DNA of 64,000 nt from an uncultured Parabacteroides sp. (lineage in GTDB: Bacteria; Bacteroidota; Bacteroidia; Bacteroidales; Tannerellaceae), in the NCBI GenBank assembly GCA_944325355.1, contig CALUZS010000003.1, forward strand, positions 1 to 64,000, given 5' to 3'. The position numbers were made by a program, and so were the translations under genes. Below are positions 26,953 through 36,749 of the stretch, one piece after another. The notes below the pieces were generated by a model that worked only from the letters and a program-made list of their open reading frames with translations, had not been told where the DNA came from and did not search any database. Numbering within the stretch: position 1 is the stretch's first letter; the number at the start of each line of letters is the position of its first letter.

Positions 26953-28131
26953 ATGTATAAAGTTTTCCTGAAACCGAAAAAAGAAGAGTCTCTTTTGCGT
27001 TTTCATCCGTGGGTGTTTTCGGGAGCAATCCAGAAAATAGATGGAGAACCGGAAGAGGGAAGTATCGTGGAGGTATACAGTTCTGACGGGCGTTTTTTGG
27101 CGATAGGGCACTATCAGATAGGAAGTATTTCCGTGCGTGTCCTCTCTTTCAAGAAGCGGGAGATAGACCATGCGTTTTGGATGGAACGTTTAGGGGTCGC
27201 TTACGATTTACGATGCACGTTGGGGCTGGCAAACAATCCGGATAACAATACTTTCCGCCTGGTACATGGTGAAGGAGACTGCTTGCCTGGCTTGGTGATA
27301 GACATATATGGCAGGACGGCTGTCATGCAGGCTCACTCGGTTGGAATGCATTGTTGCCGCGAAGCGATTGCCAAGGCTTTAAAAGAGGTGTTGGGTGACG
27401 GATTGGACAATATCTATTATAAATCGGAAACAACCTTGCCTTATAAAGCGGATATAGAGAACGAATGTGGTTATCTGCTGGGCGGTGAAGCAGAAGATTT
27501 TGCGTTGGAGAATGGATTGCGCTTCTGTGTGGATTGGTTGAAAGGACAAAAAACCGGTTTCTTTGTCGATCAGCGTGACAACCGCTCGTTGCTTGAAAAA
27601 TATTCGCGCGGACGTTCCGTATTGAATATGTTCTGTTATACCGGGGGGTTCTCCTTTTATGCAATGCGTGGCGGAGCGAAAATTGTCCATTCGGTAGACA
27701 GTTCGGCAAAAGCGATTTGGCTTACCAATAAAAATGTGGAGCTGAATTTCCCGGGCGACAGCCGCCATCAGGCTTTTGCGGAGGATGCGTTTAAATATCT
27801 GGAACGGATGGGCAACAATTATGATTTGATAATATTGGATCCTCCGGCGTTCGCAAAACATAAGAATGTGCTTCGTAATGCGCTTCAAGGATACAGGAAA
27901 CTGAATGCCATTGCTTTTGAAAAAATCAAACCGGGAGGTATCTTGTTTACTTTCTCCTGTTCGCAGGTAGTGAGCAAGGATAATTTCCGTTTGGCAGTAT
28001 TCAGTGCCGCAGCCCAGTCGGGGCGTAATGTCCGTATCCTGCATCAGCTGACACAACCTGCCGATCATCCGGTGAATATTTACCATCCAGAAGGAGAATA
28101 CCTAAAGGGGCTGGTCTTATATGTGGAATAG
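26953..28131 (+). CDS. Class I SAM-dependent rRNA methyltransferase, RlmI-like
   Basis: 392 residues. An N-terminal PUA-like domain (~1-75, starting FLKPKKEESLLRFHPWVFSGAI) is followed by a Rossmann methyltransferase domain: SAM motif VLNMFCYTGGFSFYAM (~219-234) and catalytic DPPAFAKHK (~295-303). This layout is that of RlmI, which makes m5C1962 in 23S rRNA. The conserved Cys in TFSCSQ near residue 335 fits an m5C-type enzyme. Target site is inferred from family. Confidence 0.88.
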   Translation: MYKVFLKPKKEESLLRFHPWVFSGAIQKIDGEPEEGSIVEVYSSDGRFLAIGHYQIGSISVRVLSFKKREIDHAFWMERLGVAYDLRCTLGLANNPDNNTFRLVHGEGDCLPGLVIDIYGRTAVMQAHSVGMHCCREAIAKALKEVLGDGLDNIYYKSETTLPYKADIENECGYLLGGEAEDFALENGLRFCVDWLKGQKTGFFVDQRDNRSLLEKYSRGRSVLNMFCYTGGFSFYAMRGGAKIVHSVDSSAKAIWLTNKNVELNFPGDSRHQAFAEDAFKYLERMGNNYDLIILDPPAFAKHKNVLRNALQGYRKLNAIAFEKIKPGGILFTFSCSQVVSKDNFRLAVFSAAAQSGRNVRILHQLTQPADHPVNIYHPEGEYLKGLVLYVE

Positions 28132-28240
28132 GATTGTGCCGTACGACCATAGTTGTCTTGAAAAATCTCTGTCACCCCTTTCTTATGGGGATAGATTGAA
28201 TATGTAATGGCTTAAGTAACATATTTCGGGAAATATTAAT

Positions 28241-28248
28241 TACATTTG
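28241..28248 (+). promoter_or_regulatory. Candidate -7 element of ftsK
   Basis: TACATTTG, 23 bases before the ftsK ATG. No clear -33 box. Confidence 0.45.
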
Positions 28249-28271
28249 CGAGTACAAATTTGGTTTGCCTT

Positions 28272-30722
28272 ATGGCTAAAAAAGCAATAGAGAAAGAAAA
28301 AAATCCCGGAAAGAAAAAGCGGTTTGAAGCTGTTCGGAACCTCATTGCTAACGAGCGTTTCCGTTTTATATTGGGCTTGGTAATAAATATTTTTGCAATT
28401 TATATAGCCTTTACGTTATTGTCTTTTTTCTTTACCGGGAAAATCGACCAAAGCAAAGTGGAAAATATTCCATTAGGAGACTTGTTGACGAACAAAGGGA
28501 CAGTGGCGAACTGGGGTGGTGTACGTGGTGCGTACATTTCGGATTTGTTGATAAACCGCTGGTTCGGGGTGCCGTCGTTCTTGATTCTGTTTTTCCTTTT
28601 ATCCCTTGGAACACGCCTGATGCGCTTGAACCATGTTGCCATCTTACGGCGTTTTATCTTATGCGTGGCGTGGCTTCTTTGGGGCTCCGTGTTCATGGGC
28701 TTTGCTTTTGTGAACGGATATGAGGATACGTTTCTCTATTTGGGCGGACAGCACGGTTACTATTGTTCGGAAGTGCTTCTCCAGAACGTAGGAGTTCCGG
28801 GAACTGTATTGTTGCTTGTCGGGACGTTTTTGATACTCGCTGTCTTTATGAGTAAGAAGACAGTTCCATTATTGCAGCGTTTCTTCTCTTTTGAATGGCT
28901 GCTGAAGAGGTTCCGCAGGCGCAGCAAACCGGCAGAAATGTCAGTCGATATGGAGACGCCGGTTCCTGATACGGAAGAGGTGGAAGAGGATGCTCCGGAA
29001 ACAGAAAAATTGTCGGGCGACGATTCATTGGAATATTCCGGTTTTTCGGAAGAGGTTGGGCAGCGCTCGGATGGAAAAGATTATATTGGTCCGGAAGAAG
29101 AAATCGCCGATGTTTGTGAGGATGATGAACAGCCGGAAGAGGAGAGCTCATTGGAAATTGTGATACCGCAGGGGGATATCCTCGATTATAACGGTTCGAG
29201 TTTGGGGGATTATGACCCGCGCTTGGATCTTTCCAGTTATGTGTTCCCTACATTAGGATTATTGAGGAACTTCGATTCGGGGAATCTGGTAGTCGACAAT
29301 AGGGAGGTCAGAGCCAATGAGCAGCTGATTACGAAAGCATTGGAAGATTTCGGAATAAAAATAGCAGACATCAGGGCGACGGTGGGTCCTACGGTCACAC
29401 TTTACGAGATTGTCCCTCAAGCCGGTGTCCGGATATCCAAGATAAAGAGCCTTGAGGACGATATAGCCTTGAACCTTTCTGCATTGCAAGTGCGTATTAT
29501 TGCCCCGATGCCGGGGCAAGGGACTATCGGCATTGAAGTGCCGAATAAGAAACCGCAGATTGTGTCGATGAAATCCGTGATGGCGTCGGTAGATTTCCAG
29601 GAATGCCGTTATGAACTTCCTGTGGCGATGGGAAAGACGATTACCGACCATGTATATATGTTCGACTTGACAAAGACGCCCCATTTGTTGGTTGCCGGAG
29701 CCACCGGGCAGGGAAAGTCTGTTGGTTTGAATGCCATCATTACTTCGTTGTTGTATAAAAAACACCCGGCGGAGCTGAAATTTGTGATGGTCGACCCGAA
29801 GATGGTGGAGTTCAGCATTTATTCGAAGCTGGAACGGCACTATCTTGCCAAACTCCCGAATGCGGAGAATCCGATTGTTACAGAACCGTTGGACGCGGTC
29901 GCAACATTGAACTCGTTGGTGATAGAGATGGAAAACAGGTATAAGTTGCTTGTGGCAGCCAATACCCGGAACATAAAAGAATATAACAGCAAATTTATAA
30001 GCCGCCACCTGAATCCGAACAAAGGACACCGTTTTTTGCCGTATATTGTGGTTATTGTCGATGAGTTCGCCGACCTGATTGCCACGTCCGGCAGGGAGAT
30101 AGAGTTACCTATTTCCCGGATTGCGGCGAAAGCTCGTGCTGTCGGGATACACATGATTTTGGCTACGCAACGTCCGGATACGAAAGTGATAACGGGTACC
30201 ATCAAGGGAAATTTCCCGAGCCGCATAGCTTTCAAAGTGGCTTCGATGGTCGATTCGCGTACAATATTGGATGCGCCTGGCGCAAATCGCCTGATAGGGC
30301 GGGGAGATATGCTGATTTCAGTGGCAGGCAGTGATACGACTCGTGTGCAATGCGCTTTTGTCGACACGCCGGAAGTGGAAGAAATCGTTGATTATATTGG
30401 GGCGCAGACAGGTTTTGAAACCGCTTATCTGTTACCAGACTATGAGCCGGAGAGCGGCGATGGCTCAAGAAATGGCGGAGGGGTGGATTTGTCGGACCGT
30501 GATCCGCTGTTTGAGGAGGCTGCACGGTTGATTGTCATCCAGCAACAAGGTTCTACTTCATTGATACAACGCAAATTTTCTATCGGGTATAATCGCGCCG
30601 GCAGGTTGATGGACCAGCTCGAAGCCGCCGGGGTAGTCGGTCCGTTTGAAGGAAGCAAGGCGCGTCAGGTGCTTATTCCTGATGAGTATTCGTTGGAACA
30701 ATTATTAAACAGCTTGAAATAA
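28272..30722 (+). CDS. ftsK: DNA translocase FtsK/SpoIIIE
   Basis: 816 residues from the ATG at 28272; an in-frame TTG at 28260 is less likely. Four N-terminal membrane helices (~35-200) anchor it at the septum. An acidic linker follows (~215-300), then the alpha domain. The RecA-like motor has Walker A GATGQGKSV (~475-483) and Walker B VVIVDEFADLI. The C-terminal winged-helix gamma domain (STSLIQRKFSIGYNRAGRLM) reads KOPS-type polarity sites. It clears chromosome termini during division. The LolA-like gene follows after 9 bases. Confidence 0.95.
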   Translation: MAKKAIEKEKNPGKKKRFEAVRNLIANERFRFILGLVINIFAIYIAFTLLSFFFTGKIDQSKVENIPLGDLLTNKGTVANWGGVRGAYISDLLINRWFGVPSFLILFFLLSLGTRLMRLNHVAILRRFILCVAWLLWGSVFMGFAFVNGYEDTFLYLGGQHGYYCSEVLLQNVGVPGTVLLLVGTFLILAVFMSKKTVPLLQRFFSFEWLLKRFRRRSKPAEMSVDMETPVPDTEEVEEDAPETEKLSGDDSLEYSGFSEEVGQRSDGKDYIGPEEEIADVCEDDEQPEEESSLEIVIPQGDILDYNGSSLGDYDPRLDLSSYVFPTLGLLRNFDSGNLVVDNREVRANEQLITKALEDFGIKIADIRATVGPTVTLYEIVPQAGVRISKIKSLEDDIALNLSALQVRIIAPMPGQGTIGIEVPNKKPQIVSMKSVMASVDFQECRYELPVAMGKTITDHVYMFDLTKTPHLLVAGATGQGKSVGLNAIITSLLYKKHPAELKFVMVDPKMVEFSIYSKLERHYLAKLPNAENPIVTEPLDAVATLNSLVIEMENRYKLLVAANTRNIKEYNSKFISRHLNPNKGHRFLPYIVVIVDEFADLIATSGREIELPISRIAAKARAVGIHMILATQRPDTKVITGTIKGNFPSRIAFKVASMVDSRTILDAPGANRLIGRGDMLISVAGSDTTRVQCAFVDTPEVEEIVDYIGAQTGFETAYLLPDYEPESGDGSRNGGGVDLSDRDPLFEEAARLIVIQQQGSTSLIQRKFSIGYNRAGRLMDQLEAAGVVGPFEGSKARQVLIPDEYSLEQLLNSLK

Positions 30723-30731
30723 CGGATTTTT

Positions 30732-31400
30732 ATGAAACGAGATTTGAAGATAAGGATTTGGAAGTGGATAGCTTTTGTCGGTTTTTCGTTGTCTTTGCTT
30801 TTGGGCGTGGGAGTAAATGCCCAAACTGCTTCGGAGCTGATGAACCGCATGGCGGAAGTTTATAAATCTTCCGGATGTATTGATATATCGGCTTCGGTGA
30901 CGGTAAAGTCCGTGGTGCCGGAGAATAACGGGAAATCTGAGTTTACCATGCTGTTGAAAGGAAAGAAGTTTAAGATGGACACCCCGGAGATGACGGTTTG
31001 GTTTGACGGGGAGACACAATGGGCTTATCTTAAAAATTCAGAGGAGGTGAATGTCTCCCTCCCAAATAGCGGGGAATTGATTTCTACCAATCCGCTCGCC
31101 CTTATGCAGTCGTATGATACTTTTTTTGAGGTGAAGGGAAAAAGTGAGACGGTTGCTTTCAATGGAAAAGGCTGTTATAAGTTGCAGCTTTCTCCGAAGA
31201 AGGAAGATTCTATCCGGAAGATGGAGCTGGAAATCGCAAAAGATTCGGGGTTACCGGTTGCGATATATGTAGAGGATAAAAACAAAACACAAATCTCTAT
31301 ACGGATAGGACGGATGAAAACGAAACAGGGTTGCAATGATTCCGATTTCGTTTTTCCCGAGTCCGAATATCCGGATGCAGAGATAATAGATTTACGATAA
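30732..31400 (+). CDS. LolA-like outer-membrane lipoprotein carrier
   Basis: 222 residues with a signal peptide (~1-30, LSLLLGVGVNAQ). The mature part has the LolA-type unclosed beta-barrel pattern: LLKGKKFKMDTPEMTVWFDGETQWAY (start of the barrel), then LSPKKEDSIRKMELEI. The family ferries lipoproteins across the periplasm. Bacteroidetes often carry a LolA-like gene next to ftsK, as here. It precedes trxB by 8 bases. Confidence 0.82.
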   Translation: MKRDLKIRIWKWIAFVGFSLSLLLGVGVNAQTASELMNRMAEVYKSSGCIDISASVTVKSVVPENNGKSEFTMLLKGKKFKMDTPEMTVWFDGETQWAYLKNSEEVNVSLPNSGELISTNPLALMQSYDTFFEVKGKSETVAFNGKGCYKLQLSPKKEDSIRKMELEIAKDSGLPVAIYVEDKNKTQISIRIGRMKTKQGCNDSDFVFPESEYPDAEIIDLR

Positions 31401-31408
31401 ATATATAA

Positions 31409-32353
31409 ATGGATATGGAAACGGAAAAAGTAAAATGTCTGATTGTAGGTTCCGGACCGGCAGGGTATACGGCAGCAATATATACTTCGAGAGCTAATTT
31501 GTCCCCGGTATTGTATGAGGGTATTCAACCGGGCGGGCAATTGACAATTACAACAGAGGTGGAAAATTTTCCGGGTTATCCGGATGGAGTGACTGGTCCC
31601 GAACTGATGGAAAATATGAGGAAACAGGCACTTCGCTTCGGAACGGATATCCGGAGGGGTATCGTTACTTCGACAGATTTTTCAAGGAATCCGTATAAAG
31701 TGATTGTTGATGGGAAAACGGAGATAGAAGCGGAAACCATAATTGTTGCTACCGGTGCGACAGCGAAATACTTGGGTTTGCCGGACGAACAGAAATATGC
31801 CGGAATGGGCGTGTCGGCTTGTGCCACATGCGACGGCTTTTTCTACCGGAAGAAAGTGGTTGCTGTCGTAGGCGGTGGTGATACGGCTTGCGAAGAGGCA
31901 TTATATCTTTCCGGTTTGGCGAAAAGAGTATATCTGATAGTCAGGAAACCTTATTTGAGAGCCTCAAAGGTGATGCAGGAACGCGTATTCTCAACGGAAA
32001 ACATTACGGTCTTGTTTGAGCATAACACTGTCGGTTTGTTCGGTGAGAATGGCGTAGAAGGAGCACATCTGGTTAAAAGGATGGGAGAAGCCGACGAAGA
32101 AAAGGTGGATATCGCCATTGATGGTTTTTTCCTTGCAATAGGGCATAAACCGAACTCAGACGTGTTTAAACCGTGGCTCGATACCGATGAGGTCGGGTAT
32201 ATAAAAACAGTCCCGGGTACGCCGAAGACGAATGTTCCGGGTATTTTTGCTGCTGGAGATGTGGCAGACCCTACTTATCGGCAGGCGATAACGGCCGCTG
32301 CCAGCGGTTGTAAAGCGGCAATCGAAGCGGAACGTTATTTATTGGGGCAATGA
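31409..32353 (+). CDS. trxB: Thioredoxin reductase
   Basis: 314 residues, standard length. FAD motif VGSGPAGYTAAIY (~11-23), redox disulfide CATC (~137-140) followed by DGFFYR, NADPH motif VVGGGDTACEEA (~155-166) and the C-terminal FAD motif GIFAAGDVADPTYRQ. It reduces thioredoxin with NADPH in the cytoplasm. Last gene of the ftsK-lolA-trxB run. Confidence 0.96.
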   Translation: MDMETEKVKCLIVGSGPAGYTAAIYTSRANLSPVLYEGIQPGGQLTITTEVENFPGYPDGVTGPELMENMRKQALRFGTDIRRGIVTSTDFSRNPYKVIVDGKTEIEAETIIVATGATAKYLGLPDEQKYAGMGVSACATCDGFFYRKKVVAVVGGGDTACEEALYLSGLAKRVYLIVRKPYLRASKVMQERVFSTENITVLFEHNTVGLFGENGVEGAHLVKRMGEADEEKVDIAIDGFFLAIGHKPNSDVFKPWLDTDEVGYIKTVPGTPKTNVPGIFAAGDVADPTYRQAITAAASGCKAAIEAERYLLGQ

Positions 32354-32403
32354 TTCGGCTTTTTTCTGGAAAATTTATGTTTAACAAATAAAATTGAATT
32401 ACC

Positions 32404-33183
32404 ATGTTTTTGAAAAAAACATTTATGTTGTTGCTGTGTATGCTGATGATTGTTCCGGCAGCAGCAAAGAGCAAAACGAAAGTGATTGCGCATCGCGGTT
32501 ATTGGAAATGTGAAGGTTCTGCACAAAACTCATTGAAAGCGTTGGAACGTGCAGCGGAGATTAAGGTGTACGGGTCTGAGTTTGATGTCCACATGACTGC
32601 CGATGGCGTTTTGGTCGTTAATCATGATAATGACATCAACGGCGTAGTTATTCAGAAGAATAACTATAGCGCAATTAAGGATATGAAGCTGTCGAACGGG
32701 GAAACCATACCGACTCTGGAGCAGTATCTGCAAAAGGCAAAAGAGAAAGGGATGAAGAAAGTCAAATTGATTTTCGAGATTAAGAATCATGCGAGCCCGG
32801 AAATAGACCGTGAGGTTGCCCGTAAGTGTATGGATATGGTGAAGGAGTATAAATTGCAGAAACGGACGGAATATATCTCTTTCAGCATTGAGGTTTGTAA
32901 GGAGTTGGTTCGTCAGGATTCAAAGGCAAAAGTTTATCCGCTGGATGGCAAATGGACTCCGGAGCAGTTGAAAGAGATGGGAATGGCAGGGATGGATTAT
33001 AATTACGGTGTTATTGCAAAAAATCCTACGTGGGTGCAGGAATGTCACGATTTGGGCATGAAGGTCAATATCTGGACTGTCGATAAGCCGGAACAGATGA
33101 AGCAGGTGTATGACTGGAATGCCGATTTTATTACTACCGATCTTCCTGAACAGGCACAGGCGTTGCTGAAAGAGGCAAAATAA
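32404..33183 (+). CDS. Exported glycerophosphodiester phosphodiesterase family protein
   Basis: 259 residues with a signal peptide (~1-21, FMLLLCMLMIVPAAA). The GDPD TIM-barrel motifs are in order: IAHRGYW (~29-35), the metal-binding EFDVHMTADG (~58-67), VNHD (~72-75), and the C-terminal VNIWTVDKPEQM and ITTDLPEQA. It would release sn-glycerol 3-phosphate from deacylated phospholipids in the periplasm. It is followed by the glycosidase gene, which starts 12 bases later. Confidence 0.9.
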   Translation: MFLKKTFMLLLCMLMIVPAAAKSKTKVIAHRGYWKCEGSAQNSLKALERAAEIKVYGSEFDVHMTADGVLVVNHDNDINGVVIQKNNYSAIKDMKLSNGETIPTLEQYLQKAKEKGMKKVKLIFEIKNHASPEIDREVARKCMDMVKEYKLQKRTEYISFSIEVCKELVRQDSKAKVYPLDGKWTPEQLKEMGMAGMDYNYGVIAKNPTWVQECHDLGMKVNIWTVDKPEQMKQVYDWNADFITTDLPEQAQALLKEAK

Positions 33184-33195
33184 ACGTTGTTGCCG

Positions 33196-34674
33196 ATGAG
33201 ATATTTGTGGTTGTTGCTTTTGTTTTTTCCCCCTGTCAATGTTTTTTCGGCAGTAAAACCATTGAAGCATGAAATCAGGGCCGTATGGTTGGCTACCATT
33301 TATGGTTTGGATTGGCCGCAGGCTACAGCTTCGGTTCCCGGGGAGATTCAAAAGCAACAACTTTCTTTTTGCCGGATTCTGGACAGTCTGAAAAATGCCA
33401 ATTTCAATACGGTCTTTTTGCAAGTCCGCTTGAGGGGCGATGTTATTTATCGTTCTGCCATAGAACCTGCCGCAAAAGTCTTTTCAGGAAAATATGGGAT
33501 CCTTCCCGGTTACGACCCTCTCTCTTTTGCTATCCGGGAATGTCATAGACGGGGAATGGAATGTCATGCTTGGTTTGTGACGTTTCCTGTCGGGAGTGAC
33601 CGGATTGTGCGCGAACAGGGCAAGAAATCTGTTGTTAAGAGGCATCCGCAGTTGTGCCGACGCTTCCGGGGAGAATGGTATCTTGATCCGGGGATGCCCG
33701 GAACATCCGATTACATCTTGTCGTTGGTCAAAGAGCTTGTGCTGAATTACGATATTGATGGCATCCAGTTTGATTATATCCGTTATCCGGATAACTCTGC
33801 GGCTTTCCCTGATAAGCAGACCTACCAGAAATATGGGAAGAAACGTAATAAGGATGAGTGGAGACGGGAGAACATAACACGGATAGTAACTCGTGTGTAC
33901 GATTGGATAAAAGCAAATAAACCGTGGGTTCAGGTAAGCAGTTCGCCGATTGGGAAGTTCTCTTCCTTGGAGGGTGGACGGAAAGAGGGGTGGACAGCGT
34001 ATGAATCTGTGTTCCAGGATGTGCGTCAATGGTTGCTTTCCGGGAAGCAGGATATGATTTTGCCCATGATGTATTATTTGTACGATGCTTACTTCCCTTT
34101 TTTAGACCAATGGGTCTCCATATCCAATGGCAGATTAGTCGTTCCCGGCTTAGGCGCTTACCGGATGCGTGGCGAAGAGGGGGATTGGGCGCAGACGGAT
34201 TTGACGGACCAGATGGATTATAGCCGCTATTTTGGTGGTAAAGGGACGGCTTTTTTCCGTTGTTCTAATATCCTTGATAATACGAAAGGCATTTATGCAG
34301 AATTAAAAAATAATTATTACCGGTATCCGGCGTTGCTCCCTCCGTTGTCTTGGTTGGATGATACGGTACCGCAACCGCCTGTCAATTTCCGGGTGGAGTA
34401 TCGGGACGGCGGACTGAGATTGTCGTGGGAAAAGCCTGAGTCGGAAATACAAGATTTGACATATACTGTCTATTATTCCTATACGGATGCGATAAACAAG
34501 GCAGATCCTGCCCGGATATTGGAGACCGGCATTCATGAAACGGAATTATTCTTTCCGGTAGAGCAGGAAACCGAGCGCGGTTATCTGTTTTTTGTTACAG
34601 CCTCTTCTCGTTTCCATATTGAAAGCAATCCTTCTTCTGAAGCCTATTTCTATGTTTCTCCTTATGTGAAATAA
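33196..34674 (+). CDS. GHL10/DUF187 family 10-like glycosyl hydrolase, secreted
   Basis: 492 residues from the ATG at 33196; an upstream TTG at 33187 is in frame. A signal peptide (~1-19) leads into the GHL10 barrel beginning EIRAVWLATIYGLDWP, with motifs VFLQVRLRGDVIY, WYLDPGMPGTSDYIL and IDGIQFDYIRYP (likely catalytic acid region). A fibronectin-III-like domain (~385-492, PPVNFRVEYRDGGLRLSWEKPES) closes the protein. Related proteins act on cell-wall or surface glycans; the substrate here is unknown. Confidence 0.88.
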   Translation: MRYLWLLLLFFPPVNVFSAVKPLKHEIRAVWLATIYGLDWPQATASVPGEIQKQQLSFCRILDSLKNANFNTVFLQVRLRGDVIYRSAIEPAAKVFSGKYGILPGYDPLSFAIRECHRRGMECHAWFVTFPVGSDRIVREQGKKSVVKRHPQLCRRFRGEWYLDPGMPGTSDYILSLVKELVLNYDIDGIQFDYIRYPDNSAAFPDKQTYQKYGKKRNKDEWRRENITRIVTRVYDWIKANKPWVQVSSSPIGKFSSLEGGRKEGWTAYESVFQDVRQWLLSGKQDMILPMMYYLYDAYFPFLDQWVSISNGRLVVPGLGAYRMRGEEGDWAQTDLTDQMDYSRYFGGKGTAFFRCSNILDNTKGIYAELKNNYYRYPALLPPLSWLDDTVPQPPVNFRVEYRDGGLRLSWEKPESEIQDLTYTVYYSYTDAINKADPARILETGIHETELFFPVEQETERGYLFFVTASSRFHIESNPSSEAYFYVSPYVK

Positions 34675-34758
34675 CCTTTCTTTTCCATCTTATTTCTTTA
34701 AAAGAGAAACGCTTTGTCAAAAATTCAACCAAAAAGCTTAAATGAAATTTTTTTGTTG

Positions 34759-34766
34759 TAAGTTTG
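34759..34766 (+). promoter_or_regulatory. Candidate -7 element of the ECF sigma operon
   Basis: TAAGTTTG, about 134 bases before the sigma factor ATG. It lies in a 225-base AT-rich gap. The -33 box is weak. Confidence 0.45.
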
Positions 34767-34899
34767 CACACTAGAGAAATTCAATTTTTTATGGATATAT
34801 TTTATATATATTCATATAAATATAATGCAGCATTTTTAGATTTGGAATCGTCTTTATTAATTAAAAGGATGAATTCCCTGCGGAAATTCTTTTGTATAG

Positions 34900-35430
34900 A
34901 TGAATGAGGAACAACTTATAGCTGGTTGCAAAGCAGGAAACAGAATAGCTCAGAAAGAGTTGTATGATCGGTTTTCAAAAAAAATGTTAGGCGTCTGTTT
35001 CCGTTATGTAAATGATATGGAGACAGCCCGTGACCTGCTACAAGAGGGTTTCGTGAAAGTTTTCGGATCAATAGAGATGTATTTGGGTCTTGGTTCGTTT
35101 GAAGGCTGGATGCGCCGGATTTTTGTGAATTGTGCGCTGGAGTATTTGCGGAAAACGGATGTGCTGCGTGAATCATATGATTTGGATAATACGGTAAATA
35201 TCGCTTCTCATTCGAGTTCTGCTGTCTCAGACCTTTCGGCTCAGGAACTGATGAATTTGATAAATACATTGCCACCGGGATTCCGGGCAGTCTTTAACTT
35301 GTTTGCAATAGAAGGATACTCGCATAAAGAGATAAGTGAGATGCTGAATATCACGGAAAGTACTTCCCGTTCGCAATATACGCGGGCGCGGCAGTTGTTG
35401 CAGCAAAAAATAAAGGAGTTGTACAGATGA
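34900..35430 (+). CDS. ECF-family RNA polymerase sigma factor
   Basis: 176 residues. Sigma region 2 spans ~10-90 (ARDLLQEGFVKVFGSIEM, FEGWMRRIFVNCALEYLRK) and region 4 spans ~120-172 (LPPGFRAVFNLFAIEGYSHKEIS, then the recognition helix ESTSRSQYTRARQLLQQKI). No region 3, as in ECF factors. The stop overlaps the next gene by four bases (ATGA), the usual sign that the next product is the cognate regulator. Confidence 0.92.
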   Translation: MNEEQLIAGCKAGNRIAQKELYDRFSKKMLGVCFRYVNDMETARDLLQEGFVKVFGSIEMYLGLGSFEGWMRRIFVNCALEYLRKTDVLRESYDLDNTVNIASHSSSAVSDLSAQELMNLINTLPPGFRAVFNLFAIEGYSHKEISEMLNITESTSRSQYTRARQLLQQKIKELYR

Positions 35431-36716
35431 TGGATAAAGAAAGGGAAAACGATAGGACGTTTGAAGATTTATTCCGAGAGAAACTTTCGAATTATGAAAT
35501 CGATGTCCCATCGGATTTATGGCAGTCGATTGAAGGACGCTTGCCACGTCGGAATGTTGTTCCTTTCCGGCGTAAAGTAATGTACTCCTCCGTCGCTGCG
35601 GTCTTGCTTTTATTGCTGGGCATAACAGGAAGCATTTACATACTGGAGGAGGAAGATGATGTTGTAAAAGCCGTATCTTCTGTGGAAAAAGAGACTTCCG
35701 TGAAGCAACACTTCTTAAAAGATGAAGTGCAAGAGCTGTTCGATAACAGATATGAAGGAGTTGCAGATGCCGCTGCCCGGTCTTTTAAGGAGAATACGGC
35801 TCAAAATTTCGCAGTACAGACGGTAGCGATAGCCGAGCCTAAGATGGCGGAAATAGCAGCTTTATCAGATGAAAAGAGCGTTGATGCTGTAGAAAAGGAG
35901 GTTTTGGCGGAGAACCCGGAAGAAAAACCGGAGGTTGAAAAAACTTCTGAGACAAACAAGCAACGTTTGCCACAGGGATATGTCTCTTCTACCCGGGAAA
36001 AGGGTGTTGCCAATAGGACGGTAAAAGAACAGGTAAAGGCAAAATCGAAAAATAGCGGCTGGACGTTTGGTGTCGGCGCCGGGGGATTTGCTGGAAGACA
36101 TGGAGATGCTGTCAACGATTACCGGTTGCAGAGCCAGCGTTACTTGGATATGCAAATTGCCATGTTGAACGCTGCTTCTTACAATTCCAATACTTCTCCT
36201 GCAAAGACGGATATAAAACATCATATCCCGGTCTCTTTTGGTTTGACGGTTAGCCGCCATCTGAACGACCGGTTTGCGATACAATCGGGTCTTACCTATA
36301 CGTTTTTGACTTCCGATTGGACAACCAACGGGACTTACCGGGGAGATACGCGGCAAAGACTGCATTTCTTGGGTATACCACTTTCTGTGATTTATAATAT
36401 TGCAGAGTGGAACAGGCTGAAGTTTTATGTATCGGCAGGAGCCATGACTGAAGTCAATTTGGCCGGGAAGGTGCATACCGAGTTGTATGGCGGCGATGAG
36501 TTTATCCAGGCGTTTGACGAAGACCGGCGGATGAAGGAATGGCTGTGGTCTGTAAATGCGCGTTTGGGTCTCAATTACCCGTTGGTGGGTGCATTGGCAG
36601 TCTATGGCGAAGTAGGTGCCGATTACTATTTCGATAACGGAAGCAGCATAGAGACAATCCGAAGCGAGCGGCCTTTTAATGTAAGCTTGCAATTCGGTTT
36701 GCGTTTTGGTTTGTAA
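35427..36716 (+). CDS. Anti-sigma-like N-terminus and membrane helix joined to an outer-membrane beta-barrel
   Basis: 429 residues. The first ~50 (FEDLFREKLSNYEIDVPSDLWQSI) have the cytoplasmic pattern seen in Bacteroidetes anti-sigma-like proteins. A single membrane helix follows (~51-72, VMYSSVAAVLLLLLGITGSI). A charged ~130-residue linker rich in Glu and Lys comes next, then a ~220-residue beta-barrel like those of the porin_fam/OMP_b-brl families, with alternating strands to the end. Overlap with the sigma gene suggests it controls that factor. How one chain would cross from cytoplasm to outer membrane is not obvious. Family functions are not established. Confidence 0.75.
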   Translation: MMDKERENDRTFEDLFREKLSNYEIDVPSDLWQSIEGRLPRRNVVPFRRKVMYSSVAAVLLLLLGITGSIYILEEEDDVVKAVSSVEKETSVKQHFLKDEVQELFDNRYEGVADAAARSFKENTAQNFAVQTVAIAEPKMAEIAALSDEKSVDAVEKEVLAENPEEKPEVEKTSETNKQRLPQGYVSSTREKGVANRTVKEQVKAKSKNSGWTFGVGAGGFAGRHGDAVNDYRLQSQRYLDMQIAMLNAASYNSNTSPAKTDIKHHIPVSFGLTVSRHLNDRFAIQSGLTYTFLTSDWTTNGTYRGDTRQRLHFLGIPLSVIYNIAEWNRLKFYVSAGAMTEVNLAGKVHTELYGGDEFIQAFDEDRRMKEWLWSVNARLGLNYPLVGALAVYGEVGADYYFDNGSSIETIRSERPFNVSLQFGLRFGL

Positions 36717-36749
36717 CTTGTAAAAATAGAAATAAATATTGTGTGTAAA

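Noticed and set aside
28155..28195. Hairpin CCCC/GGGG behind the RlmI-like gene
   Set aside because: Stem too short and no T run, so not called as a terminator.
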